Virus record (IMG/VR): IMGVR_UViG_3300042987_003796
Coordinates: 20,022-84,021 of that record
Source: a virus
DNA: 64,000 nt
Reading direction: 5' to 3' (one strand)
Of this stretch, positions 34,482-42,896 are shown piece after piece. Position numbers and translations under genes: made by a program. Positions within the stretch are counted from its first letter, which is position 1, and every line of letters starts with the position of its first letter. The notes beneath the pieces were generated by a model. It saw only the letters and a list, made by a program, of their open reading frames with translations, ran no database searches and was not told the DNA's origin.

Positions 34482-35621
34482 ATGAATAAAAATATACAAG
34501 AATCATACATTGGTAAAAAAATAGACAACGCCAATGTTCTAAATATAGATGATGCAGCCAAAATTCTTAAAAATAAAAAAACTTGTATAGTTACGGGGGT
34601 AACTGGTCAAGATGGAAGCTACATGGTAGATTATCTTCTTGAAAATACGGATCTATATATCGTAGGCGGAGTTAGAAGACTAAGTGTGTATAATCATATT
34701 AATATTAAACATATTAATAACGACAGATTTATTTTATTAAATTTTGATTTAACTGATCCGCACTCCATAACTAGAATAATAGAAAAACTCAAACCAGAGT
34801 ACTTTGTAAATTTAGCCGCGCAAAGCTTTGTAGCTAGTAGCTGGGATTTTGCCAGGCAAACTTGGGCAGCAAATTCGACAGCTATTCTAGACATACTAGA
34901 GGCCATTAGGCTATATAAGCCTGATTGCAAAATGTATCAAGCTGGCTCTAGCGAAGAATTTGGCAACGTCTCATATATACCACAGGACGAAAAGCATCCA
35001 TTAAAACCAAGGAGTCCGTACGGAGCAAGCAAAGCAGCTGCCAGACAATTAGTTAAAGTATATAGAGAGTCTTACGGATTATACGCTGTTCAAGGATGGC
35101 TATTCAATCACGAATCAGAGAGAAGAGGAGTAGAATTTGTAACTAGAAAAATTACTACTAACGTGGCTAGAATCAAAAAAGAAATAGGAACTGGTGTAAA
35201 AATTACACCAGTTGAACTAGGAAATATTGATGCAAAAAGAGACTGGAGTCATGCTAGCGATTTTGTAGACGGAATCTGGAGAATGCTAAACCAAAAAGAA
35301 CCAAAAGATTACGTTCTTTCATCTAACGAAACCCACACTGTTAGAGAATTTGTAGAAAAAGCATTTTTAGCTGCTAACATAGAGGGTCACTGGTCTTATC
35401 TAAATTTAGATAATACTGATAAAAGACCCGAAAACGAAGTCTTTAGAAAAGATACTGGAGAAATTTTAGTTAAAATTAATCCAAAATTCTACAGACCAGC
35501 GGAAGTTGATTTACTTTTTGGAGATTCTTCTTTGGCTAGAAGAGAATTAGACTGGCAACCAAAAATTTCTTTTGATCAACTTATAAAAAAAATGGTAGAA
35601 AATGATATTATAAGTGTGTAA
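34482..35621 (+). CDS. gmd: GDP-mannose 4,6-dehydratase
   Basis: A 379-residue enzyme converting GDP-mannose to GDP-4-keto-6-deoxymannose, precursor of fucose, rhamnose or perosamine nucleotides. The NAD site is TGVTGQDGSYMVDYLL. NLAAQSFVASSWDFARQT, GSSEEFGNV, and catalytic YGASKAAARQLVKVYRESYG follow. LFNHESERRGVEFVTRKIT, RDWSHASDFVDGIW and YRPAEVDLLFGDSS complete a near-full Gmd signature. About 28 extra N-terminal residues precede the Rossmann strand. Last gene of the sugar island. Confidence 0.95.
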   Translation: MNKNIQESYIGKKIDNANVLNIDDAAKILKNKKTCIVTGVTGQDGSYMVDYLLENTDLYIVGGVRRLSVYNHINIKHINNDRFILLNFDLTDPHSITRIIEKLKPEYFVNLAAQSFVASSWDFARQTWAANSTAILDILEAIRLYKPDCKMYQAGSSEEFGNVSYIPQDEKHPLKPRSPYGASKAAARQLVKVYRESYGLYAVQGWLFNHESERRGVEFVTRKITTNVARIKKEIGTGVKITPVELGNIDAKRDWSHASDFVDGIWRMLNQKEPKDYVLSSNETHTVREFVEKAFLAANIEGHWSYLNLDNTDKRPENEVFRKDTGEILVKINPKFYRPAEVDLLFGDSSLARRELDWQPKISFDQLIKKMVENDIISV

Positions 35622-35629
35622 TATATAAC

Positions 35630-35812
35630 ATGAGTGGCGAAGAAAAATTTAATTTTTGTAAGCATAAGCCAGAAGAGCAGATTGAAATATTTGACGGCTG
35701 TCCATGTCGAAAAAAGAAAAAACTCGTTTCTCAATGCGTATTAAGATCGATAGTCGATATAAAGCCAGAGATATGCGCCGACTGCTCTCTATTTGAAGAT
35801 AAAAGAGCTTGA
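35630..35812 (+). CDS. Small cysteine-rich protein
   Basis: A 60-residue protein with cysteines arranged as C-x-H, then C-x-C in GCPCRKKKK, SQCVL, and CADC, enough to bind one or two zinc ions. Highly basic middle. Function unknown; a nucleic-acid contact is plausible. Confidence 0.5.
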   Translation: MSGEEKFNFCKHKPEEQIEIFDGCPCRKKKKLVSQCVLRSIVDIKPEICADCSLFEDKRA

Positions 35813-35836
35813 CATAATTTCAATATTGCTTATACT
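35809..35836 (+). promoter_or_regulatory. Near-leaderless promoter of recombination/replication block
   Basis: TTGACA (35809-35814), 16 bases, TATACT (35831-35836), with ATG at 35847, 10 bases beyond the -10. The -35 overlaps the stop of the preceding gene. Confidence 0.65.
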
Positions 35837-35846
35837 TTGATAACAA

Positions 35847-36227
35847 ATGTCAAAGTTTAAATATAAAGATTCTTTTACTCAAAAGAATTTTAAGACGGAA
35901 TTTATTATTTCGTGCCTTCGTCTACCGAAAAGTAGACACAAAGAAATACCATGGGCTAAAGAAATGAAAATAATGATTTCATTAGCAAAAAAATGTTCGG
36001 ATCCAGGCTTTTGGTTTCACGCTAGACCTGAGTTTCAGCTTCCATCGCTTGCCTGGTTTCTAACAAGTGATGGTAGAAAATATTTAAATGAAAAATATTC
36101 AACTTTTAATTTTAAATTTAAAAAAGAAAGCGAAGAAAAAATAAAACTGGATGAAAATAAATACGGACTAGACGAAAAAATAACACCAAAAAAACCCAAG
36201 ACAATAATGGACTTTATCAAAAAATGA
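35847..36227 (+). CDS. Unknown protein preceding UvsX
   Basis: A 126-residue basic protein with an aromatic middle (CSDPGFWFHARPEFQLPSLAW). The Lys-rich C-terminus ends KTIMDFIKK. That ending resembles short clamp-binding peptides (small hydrophobic-D-F-hydrophobic), but no sliding clamp gene is in the window to support it. It overlaps uvsX by 4 bases. It may be a recombination or replication accessory. Confidence 0.5.
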   Translation: MSKFKYKDSFTQKNFKTEFIISCLRLPKSRHKEIPWAKEMKIMISLAKKCSDPGFWFHARPEFQLPSLAWFLTSDGRKYLNEKYSTFNFKFKKESEEKIKLDENKYGLDEKITPKKPKTIMDFIKK

Positions 36228-37306
36228 ACTCAAAAGAACTTTTATCAAGCTATTTAAAAACAAACAAAGAAGAGCACTTTAACTTTGTTAAAGACAAAGA
36301 TTTTGTAATTTCAACCGGAAGTTTAATTTTTGATATTGAGGTCGGCGGGGGGCTACACCCGTCAATACTTAGATTCAGTGGGGTTTCCGGCGGAGGAAAA
36401 ACTAGCGCGAGTCTTTCAATTATGAAAAGCTTTCTTTCCTCTTCAAAGAACAGGAAAGGATTATACATTAAAGCCGAGGGAAGACTTTCTAAAAACGTAG
36501 TAGAAAGATCTGGTATAAATTTTGTAGAAGACGCTCAGGACTGGATTGATGGAAGTTGTTTTATATTTAAAACCAATATATACGAAACAGCCGCAAATTT
36601 AATTCATAAATTAGTTCAAAACAATGAAGAGGATATTTCTTACTTTTTTATAATTGATAGCATGGACGCGCTCATCCCAAAAGGAGACAAAGATAAAACA
36701 TTTGAGGATGCTGTAAAGGTTAGCGGAGGAGCCGCCATATCCTCACATTTTCTTAAAAAAATGGCTCTTCCATTTTCTGTAGGAGGACACATATGCGCCA
36801 TGATTAGTCAAGTAAGAAGCGAGGTAAAAATTAATCAATATGCAAAAAGCGATCCGAGGCTAACTAACGCGTCTGGCGGGTCCGCATTACTACATTACTC
36901 TGATTGGATTTTTGAATTTGCCCCTAGATATAAGTCTGACTATATTACTGCTACCGTAAACGGAAAAGAAGAAAATATAGGTCACTGGGCTAAAATAACC
37001 TTTAAAAAGTCAACAAACGAAAAAGACGGAAAAGAAATTAGATACCCAATTAAACATAGCCAGAATGGAGGAAACTCAGTTTGGGTAGAATATGAAATAG
37101 CCGATCTCATGATTATGTGGGAGCTAGCTAAAAAGGCTGGCGCATGGATTAAAATTGAATCATCCCTCATAGAAGAATTAAAATCAAAAAAAATCGACTT
37201 TCCAGAAACTATTCAAGGAATAGATAATTTAAGAACATATCTAGCAAATAATCAAGAAGCTACAAAATATTTATTTAATAAATTTAAAGAAATTTGTATA
37301 AGCTGA
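36224..37306 (+). CDS. uvsX: RecA/UvsX-like recombinase
   Basis: A 360-residue strand-exchange ATPase. The Walker A is FSGVSGGGKTS (G53-T60), atypical against the GPESSGKT of RecA. Walker B is YFFIIDSMDAL. The loop 2-like region LTNASGGSALLHYSDWIFEF and VGGHICAMISQVRSE fit the UvsX/RecA core. The oligomerisation N-terminus is short. It would drive recombination-dependent replication and repair, together with the helicase and primase just downstream. Confidence 0.85.
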   Translation: MNSKELLSSYLKTNKEEHFNFVKDKDFVISTGSLIFDIEVGGGLHPSILRFSGVSGGGKTSASLSIMKSFLSSSKNRKGLYIKAEGRLSKNVVERSGINFVEDAQDWIDGSCFIFKTNIYETAANLIHKLVQNNEEDISYFFIIDSMDALIPKGDKDKTFEDAVKVSGGAAISSHFLKKMALPFSVGGHICAMISQVRSEVKINQYAKSDPRLTNASGGSALLHYSDWIFEFAPRYKSDYITATVNGKEENIGHWAKITFKKSTNEKDGKEIRYPIKHSQNGGNSVWVEYEIADLMIMWELAKKAGAWIKIESSLIEELKSKKIDFPETIQGIDNLRTYLANNQEATKYLFNKFKEICIS

Positions 37307-37719
37307 TGATTCTTACCGACCTAAGGGGGAAGAATAGAAATGTATCCATATCAAGATACAAAATAGACTGGAACTCAAAAAGGGCCAGCTTACCTCAATA
37401 TAGAACAAAGCAATTTCTAAAAGAATTTTGGCTAGGGGATATGGTATGTGAAGAATTTATTATACCAGGAAGCAGACTCAGGGTAGATTTAATAAACTTT
37501 ACAAAAATGATAGCCGTAGAAGTTTCTGGAGAACAGCATGAGGCTTTTAGCAAGTTTTTTCATAAAACTAGGATTGGCTTTATCAAATCCATAAAAAGAG
37601 ACTTTCAAAAAATTAAGTGGCTGGAGCTTAATAAAATTAAATTAATAGAAATATACGACTACGAAACCACAAGTCTAAATAAAAAAGAAATAGAAAAAAA
37701 ATTTTCAGTTACCTTATGA
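37306..37719 (+). CDS. Small PD-(D/E)XK-type endonuclease (Vsr/DUF559-like)
   Basis: A 137-residue protein whose ATG shares a base with the uvsX stop (TGATG). SRLRVDLINFTKMIAVEVSGEQHE gives the D-x(n)-E-V-x-G-x-Q-H pattern of Vsr/DUF559 nucleases. DFQKIKWLELNKIKLIEIYD is the expected following helix-strand. It is most likely a nicking or repair nuclease working with recombination. An origin as a homing nuclease is possible, but no intron is visible. Confidence 0.6.
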   Translation: MILTDLRGKNRNVSISRYKIDWNSKRASLPQYRTKQFLKEFWLGDMVCEEFIIPGSRLRVDLINFTKMIAVEVSGEQHEAFSKFFHKTRIGFIKSIKRDFQKIKWLELNKIKLIEIYDYETTSLNKKEIEKKFSVTL

Positions 37720-37988
37720 GAGAAGAATACAATCATCAGTTCGAACTTCCAGAGTCAATACTTTCACAGCTTGAAGAAATGAGCGGAGGGGGTTATTTAA
37801 TTTTTATTTTAGATTCAGAAAATAAACCCTCAATATACGAAAGCTTTGATGGAATAGGTCAAGAGTCTCAAGTAAAAGGATTTGCGCTTGATTGGCTGGA
37901 AGCAGAAAGAGAATTTAGAAAAGAAAGATTGAAAAAGGATATAGCTTTTTCTTACGGACAAGAAGAAGGAGACGAAGAGGCTGATTGA
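37716..37988 (+). CDS. Unknown acidic small protein
   Basis: A 90-residue acidic protein overlapping the nuclease stop by 4 bases. GGGYLIFILDSENKPSIYESF followed by ALDWLEAEREFRK suggests a small alpha/beta fold. The C-terminus is very acidic (EEGDEEAD). Family unknown. Confidence 0.5.
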   Translation: MREEYNHQFELPESILSQLEEMSGGGYLIFILDSENKPSIYESFDGIGQESQVKGFALDWLEAEREFRKERLKKDIAFSYGQEEGDEEAD

Positions 37989-38013
37989 CAAAATTGAAAA
38001 AACGCCTTAAAGT
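37985..38013 (+). promoter_or_regulatory. Near-leaderless promoter of helicase gene
   Basis: TTGACA (37985-37990), 17 bases, TAAAGT (38008-38013), with ATG at 38025 only 11 bases beyond the -10. Confidence 0.6.
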
Positions 38014-38024
38014 TAAAAAACCTT

Positions 38025-39527
38025 ATGATTTATTCTTTACCCGTAGAAAAACACGTTATAGCTGGATGCCTTAAATATCCCAAAAGCTTCTACGAAATCG
38101 ACAGCTTCATTAACGAAAAAGATTTTTATCACGATATTCATTCTGTGATTTTTTCTGTGATAAAATCAAATATTGCTCATTCGGAAGACATTGATAATGT
38201 TCTTATCAGCGAAAAGATAAAGAACTTAGGCATTACATTTAAAAATAGCGTAAATACATACGAGTATCTCCAAAGCTTAAGCTTAATCAATTTATCTGAA
38301 AAAGCTTTTATAGAGTCAGCTAAAGCTCTAAAAACCCTAACAATCAGAAGAGAGATATACGAAACAGCAGAAAAACTAAAATCAAGAATGTCAGCAAAAG
38401 AAGAAATGTCTGCTGATCAAATCATTTCTGCGGCTGATGCTATTTATAATGAAAAAATAAGCGCATATGATCTTTTCGAAGAGCCAACTAATATTTTTGA
38501 AGATGCTCAATTTCAAATCGAAGAAATTGGAAACAATCCGGTTGACGACTCCGGTTTTTTAACTCCATTTAAAGACTTTAATAGGCTTTATGGAGGTCTT
38601 CGTCCAAAAAACCTATATGCGTTTGTTGCTAGACCAAAATCAGGCAAAACTACAATGCTTTGCGATTTGAACTATAAAATATGCAATGAAATTTACAACG
38701 GACAAGTGTCATGTCTATATCTCGATACCGAGATGGAAACTTTAGATGTTCAAAAAAGACTTATTGCTTCTATATCTGGGGTACCATTCTGGTATATCGA
38801 CACAGGAAATTGGAGAAAAAATCCAGAAATGACGCAAAAAATTAGAGCTACGTGGACCAAAATTAAAAATTTTAAATTTCATCACTTAAAAGTTGGAAAC
38901 AAAAACACCAACGAGATTCTTTCTATTGCTAGAAGATGGTATTATTCAAAGGTTGGAAGAGGAGAAAAAGCGATTATTACCTACGATTACTTGAAGATGA
39001 CAGGAGAAGGAGTTTCTGAATCATGGAAAGAATACCAAGTGATTGGAGACAAAACAGATAAATTAAAAAAACTAGGAGAAGAGCTTAATTGCGTTATCCT
39101 AACATCTACCCAAATGAACAGAAGCGGAGAGAGTCAGAATAAAAAATCTGGAAGCTTCTCCGATGATTCTTCTGCAATTGCCTTATCTGATAGACTTCAA
39201 TGGTTTGCTTCTTATGTTGGAATTTTTAGGAGAAAAACAATTGATGAAATTACTGAAGATGGAGAAGACTGGGGGACTCACAAACTTGTTACGACGGCAA
39301 GTCGTTTTCAGGGAAAAGAAGCCGCTGGACACGTTGACCTTGTCGAAAGGAACATAGACGGAGAAAAAAAGTTTGTTAGTAATTTTATATCGTTTGATGT
39401 AAAAAATTTTAATGTTGAAGAAAAGGGGAGTCTTGATTCTTTAGTAAAGAAGGGTGGATTAAAATTTCAAATTTTTGATAAAAATGGAAAGGCAGTTGAC
39501 GAGAATGAAAACGACGACCTCCTATAA
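38025..39527 (+). CDS. dnaB: Replicative DNA helicase, DnaB/gp41 family
   Basis: A 500-residue hexameric helicase. The N-terminal domain begins YSLPVEKHVIAGCLKYPKSF, as in DnaB. FVARPKSGKTTMLCDL is Walker A (K208). SCLYLDTEME and AIITYDYLKM (Walker B), CVILTSTQMNRSGE, and SDRLQWFASYVG follow the family. It unwinds the fork 5' to 3' and recruits the primase encoded next, whose start overlaps this gene's end. Confidence 0.9.
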   Translation: MIYSLPVEKHVIAGCLKYPKSFYEIDSFINEKDFYHDIHSVIFSVIKSNIAHSEDIDNVLISEKIKNLGITFKNSVNTYEYLQSLSLINLSEKAFIESAKALKTLTIRREIYETAEKLKSRMSAKEEMSADQIISAADAIYNEKISAYDLFEEPTNIFEDAQFQIEEIGNNPVDDSGFLTPFKDFNRLYGGLRPKNLYAFVARPKSGKTTMLCDLNYKICNEIYNGQVSCLYLDTEMETLDVQKRLIASISGVPFWYIDTGNWRKNPEMTQKIRATWTKIKNFKFHHLKVGNKNTNEILSIARRWYYSKVGRGEKAIITYDYLKMTGEGVSESWKEYQVIGDKTDKLKKLGEELNCVILTSTQMNRSGESQNKKSGSFSDDSSAIALSDRLQWFASYVGIFRRKTIDEITEDGEDWGTHKLVTTASRFQGKEAAGHVDLVERNIDGEKKFVSNFISFDVKNFNVEEKGSLDSLVKKGGLKFQIFDKNGKAVDENENDDLL

Positions 39528-40440
39528 TCCAGAAGACGTAAAGCAAATACTTGAACAGCTTGGATATAAACTTAACGACAGAGGCAAAGAATGGAGATCA
39601 AAGCCGCTATACAGGGATTCTGATAATGATACTTCGTTAAAAATAAATAAACTTGACGGAAAATGGATAGATTTTGCTAGGAACGAATCTGGCAATATAG
39701 AGCAGCTTGTAGAAAAAACATTAGGAATTTCTTTTGGAACTGGAAAGAGCTGGATAAAGAAGAATGGAATAAATGTTTCTTCCGCTGGCGCGCTTAAAAT
39801 AAAAGAAGAAATAAACTTAGATTATGTTAAATTTTTTGATCCAGATCTTTTAAAAAAACTTTCATGCAATTATTCTTATTGGAATAAAAGGGGTATAAAA
39901 AAAGAAACACTTATAGAATTTGGAGGAGGTTTGTGTTCTACTGGAAAAATGGCTGGAAGATATGTTTTCCCAATCTTCGACGAGGAAAAAAGAATTAGAG
40001 GATTTTCAGGAAGATCAATTTATACAAATAACGAAATAAAATGGAAGCACATAGGCAAAAGAAGCGACTGGAACTACCCATTATTTTTAACAAGAGATTA
40101 TATTGAAAAGGAAAAAGAATGCATTATAGTAGAGAGCATTGGCGATGGGCTGAGCCTATGGCAAGCAGGCGTTAAAAACTTTATTATTTCTTTTGGATTG
40201 AATTCATTAGATCATATTTGCTATTTACTAGTTGAGCTTGATCCATCTATAATAACTATAGCATTTAATAACGATCTTGTTGGTGGAAAAACTAGCGGAT
40301 CAGGAAATGCTGCCGCTAGAAATTTTAAAAAAAACCTAGAAACTTTCTTTTCAAAAGATCAAATCTCTGTAAAGTTACCCGATATTAATGACTTTGGATC
40401 AATGACAGAAGAACAAATTTTACAATGGAAGAACAAATAA
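39505..40440 (+). CDS. DNA primase with Toprim domain
   Basis: A 311-residue protein if started at ATG 39505 (MKTTTSYNPED), overlapping the helicase by 23 bases; ATG 39484 is an alternative and neither has a clear Shine-Dalgarno. The C-terminal half carries the Toprim core: CIIVESIGDGLSLWQAG, then ITIAFNNDLVGG, then VKLPDINDFG. RYVFPIFDEEKRIRGFSGRS matches the DnaG-type RNA polymerase N-domain. The N-terminal zinc-ribbon cysteines of DnaG are missing, so template recognition may differ. Confidence 0.8.
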   Translation: MKTTTSYNPEDVKQILEQLGYKLNDRGKEWRSKPLYRDSDNDTSLKINKLDGKWIDFARNESGNIEQLVEKTLGISFGTGKSWIKKNGINVSSAGALKIKEEINLDYVKFFDPDLLKKLSCNYSYWNKRGIKKETLIEFGGGLCSTGKMAGRYVFPIFDEEKRIRGFSGRSIYTNNEIKWKHIGKRSDWNYPLFLTRDYIEKEKECIIVESIGDGLSLWQAGVKNFIISFGLNSLDHICYLLVELDPSIITIAFNNDLVGGKTSGSGNAAARNFKKNLETFFSKDQISVKLPDINDFGSMTEEQILQWKNK

Positions 40441-41447
40441 AAAATAAACCGCTTTACCTGAGCGCTTCAAAAATAAAAACATACGCATCATGCTCTTGGC
40501 AGTACTATGCCTCATATAATCTAAAAATCCCTCAATCAGGAAACAGCGGAGCATCTAGAGGCACCGTTGTCCATAATTTATTTGAATTAATATCTAAGCC
40601 AAAGCATACTCACTTCATTCAGAAGATATGGTTGGCTGGAAGCCCAGAAAAAATTCCAGCTATTAAAAAATTTCTAGAAAAACAATTTAAAAAAGAAAAA
40701 CTAGACTTCAACGAACAGGTTAAGCCGATAAAAGCTAAATACGGAAATAAAAATAATTGGGAAAGCGTATGCGAGATGGTAATGACCACCTTGAAATTTG
40801 AATTTTTAGAATCAGAAAATAAAAAAATAACACACTCAGAATATGAATTTGATATAATAAATGAAAATCCAAAGTATGCAGTAAGGGGTTTTATAGATAG
40901 ACTATCGGAAGAAGACGAAGGAAAAACTCTTAGAATTTTAGATTACAAAAGCTCTTCAAAGAAATTTAAAGGAGAAGACGAGGAGGCAAATATTCAAGCA
41001 ATGATATACTCACTTGTTGCTAGAAAAATATGGAAAAATTATAAGAATTATAAAGCAAGTTTTTTCTTCATGAGGTTTCCAGAAGATCCATATCAACACA
41101 ATGAATTTTCCGAAAAAGAATTAAACGGTTTAGAGCATTACTTAGAGTATATAACCGAGATACTAGAAAACATTAACGAAGATTCAGCGAAAGATAACCT
41201 AGCAGTCAATGACAAAGAAAAATCCTGGCTTTGTGGAAGAGGAAAATGGATATGTCCTTATAAAAATAAGATTACGTTTTATAAAGTAATTGACAAAACC
41301 AAAACAGGAAAAGACTCAGAGATTTCCTCTCACTTGAAACTAGAAGACGCCCAAGAAACCGCTGCAAAAAAAGAGAACTGGCAAGTTAAAACAATATTTT
41401 ATGATGGTTGTCCGGCTTTCAAATCAAATCAATTTCTTGATTTTTAA
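40425..41447 (+). CDS. RecB/Cas4-like PD-(D/E)XK exonuclease
   Basis: A 340-residue nuclease. YLSASKIKTYASCSWQYYASYN opens like AddB/Cas4 proteins. GTVVHNLFE has the conserved GxxxH. VRGFIDRLSEEDEGKTLRILDYKSSSKKF contains the catalytic D and D-Y-K. NIQAMIYSLVA is the Q-x-x-x-Y motif. Cysteines at the start and near the end (LCGRGKWICPYK, GCPAF) could hold a [4Fe-4S] cluster as in Cas4/AddB. It overlaps primase by 16 bases. Likely processes DNA ends for recombination. Confidence 0.8.
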   Translation: MEEQIKNKPLYLSASKIKTYASCSWQYYASYNLKIPQSGNSGASRGTVVHNLFELISKPKHTHFIQKIWLAGSPEKIPAIKKFLEKQFKKEKLDFNEQVKPIKAKYGNKNNWESVCEMVMTTLKFEFLESENKKITHSEYEFDIINENPKYAVRGFIDRLSEEDEGKTLRILDYKSSSKKFKGEDEEANIQAMIYSLVARKIWKNYKNYKASFFFMRFPEDPYQHNEFSEKELNGLEHYLEYITEILENINEDSAKDNLAVNDKEKSWLCGRGKWICPYKNKITFYKVIDKTKTGKDSEISSHLKLEDAQETAAKKENWQVKTIFYDGCPAFKSNQFLDF

Positions 41448-41465
41448 TAAAAAAAAATATATATA
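41437..41465 (+). promoter_or_regulatory. Possible near-leaderless promoter before split polymerase
   Basis: TTGATT (41437-41442), 17 bases, TATATA (41460-41465), ATG at 41478. The run of A/T between elements makes this weaker than the others. Confidence 0.35.
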
Positions 41466-41477
41466 CAATAATCGACA

Positions 41478-42236
41478 ATGATTATTCCAGCTTTTAAGTC
41501 ACACTACTCCCTCAATAAGAGCATTCTTACCCTTGAGGAGTCTCACCTTGAGACTGGACCAAGGTCTATTTTGGGTTTAATAAAAAACCACAACCTACAA
41601 AACTCGTTCTTAATAGATGATAACATGAGCGGCTTTTTGGAAGCCTACTATAATTCTAAAAACGTAGGCGTAAAATTGAACTTTGGTCTTAGATTAACAT
41701 TTTGCGCTGATCTAAATGACAAAAGCGACGCCTCAATAAAAACAGAATCAAAATATATAATTTTTTTAAAAGATTCCAATGGGTACGAGTCGCTAAGCAA
41801 GATTTTTTCGACAGCCGCATCTAAGGGTTTTTATTATATACCCCGCTTGGATTTTAAAACTCTTAAAGAACTTTGGAGCGATTCGTTAGACATAGGGGTT
41901 CCATTTTATGATAGTTTTTTGTTTAATAATCACATGCGAATGTACAACTGTTTTCCTCCAGATTTTTGGAGCTGCCCAACATTCTTCTGGGAAGATAATT
42001 CGATACCGTTCGACAGAGTATATAAGCGCTCTCTCTTAGAACACCTTTCCAAAAATTATCCTGAATGTGAAATTATTAGAATGCAGTCTATCTTTTACGA
42101 AATGAAAGATGACTTTCTTGCTTACTTAACAATGAAATGCATTGGAAAAAAATCAACTCTTCAAAAGCCAAACCTCGACCATCTTTGTAGCGATGAATTT
42201 TGCGTAGAATCTTTTTTAGAAAAACTAGAGTCATAA
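41478..42236 (+). CDS. Detached PHP domain of C-family DNA polymerase
   Basis: A 252-residue protein matching the N-terminal PHP domain of bacterial DnaE: FKSHYSLNKSILTLEE at the start, then KYIIFLKDSNGYESLSKIFSTAASKGFYYIPRLD, the PHP block usually reading HHLxLLAxNxxGYxNLxxLxSxA. The first HxH metal ligands are replaced (FKS instead of V-H-S), so metal-dependent phosphatase/exonuclease activity is probably lost and the role structural. Normally fused to the polymerase; here it is its own gene, two genes before the polymerase core. Confidence 0.75.
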   Translation: MIIPAFKSHYSLNKSILTLEESHLETGPRSILGLIKNHNLQNSFLIDDNMSGFLEAYYNSKNVGVKLNFGLRLTFCADLNDKSDASIKTESKYIIFLKDSNGYESLSKIFSTAASKGFYYIPRLDFKTLKELWSDSLDIGVPFYDSFLFNNHMRMYNCFPPDFWSCPTFFWEDNSIPFDRVYKRSLLEHLSKNYPECEIIRMQSIFYEMKDDFLAYLTMKCIGKKSTLQKPNLDHLCSDEFCVESFLEKLES

Positions 42237-42237
42237 A

Positions 42238-42888
42238 ATGGAAGAAAATCTTATTAGATTCAATAAAAAAATTAAATTACTTTTTATTGATTTTGAAACT
42301 GCAAATCTTTGTCTCAACTTTAGATTTAATTTACCATGGCAAATGGCAATGATAAATACTATTGGTGGAGAAAAAATTGGAGAAGGTCGTAATATCTTAA
42401 TTAATTGGGGCGATGATTTTAAGTTTTCAAAGGGTGCAGAAGCAATGGCTTACTCTTACTCAAAAGAAAGGATGGAAAAAGAAGGAATCAAGCCAATAGA
42501 AGCCCTTAAGATTCTATCTGAAAATTTAAATAATTGCGACGGAATCGTTGGTCATAATATATTAGGGTTTGATATTTATTTAATTAAATGTATCTATAAT
42601 AAATTAGGAAGACCATACCCCGATGTTCTATCAAAGAAACCCGTATTTGATACCTTTGCAATAGCCAAGGGTTACTTTAATAATATTCCATATCAAAAAG
42701 GCGATGATTTTATTTTTTATCAATATAAAGTCCTAAATCAAATAATTAAAGGCTCAAAAAATTCTCTTTCAAAGGTTGCGTCAAATTTCAATATACAGTA
42801 TAATGAATCAAAGCTTCATGACGGCTTATACGATCTTGAACTTAATGTGCAAGTTTGGAATAAACTAAAATACCAAATAGATATTTAA
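42238..42888 (+). CDS. DEDD 3'-5' proofreading exonuclease
   Basis: A 216-residue DnaQ-like exonuclease. Exo I is LLFIDFETAN (D18, E20), Exo II is VGHNILGFDIYLI, and Exo III is LHDGLYDLELN with H and D, making it DEDDh. It lies 1 base after the PHP gene and 8 bases before the polymerase core. That order recalls PolC, where the exonuclease is inserted in the PHP domain. It should edit mismatches made by the adjacent polymerase. Confidence 0.85.
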   Translation: MEENLIRFNKKIKLLFIDFETANLCLNFRFNLPWQMAMINTIGGEKIGEGRNILINWGDDFKFSKGAEAMAYSYSKERMEKEGIKPIEALKILSENLNNCDGIVGHNILGFDIYLIKCIYNKLGRPYPDVLSKKPVFDTFAIAKGYFNNIPYQKGDDFIFYQYKVLNQIIKGSKNSLSKVASNFNIQYNESKLHDGLYDLELNVQVWNKLKYQIDI

Positions 42889-42896
42889 TTTACAAA

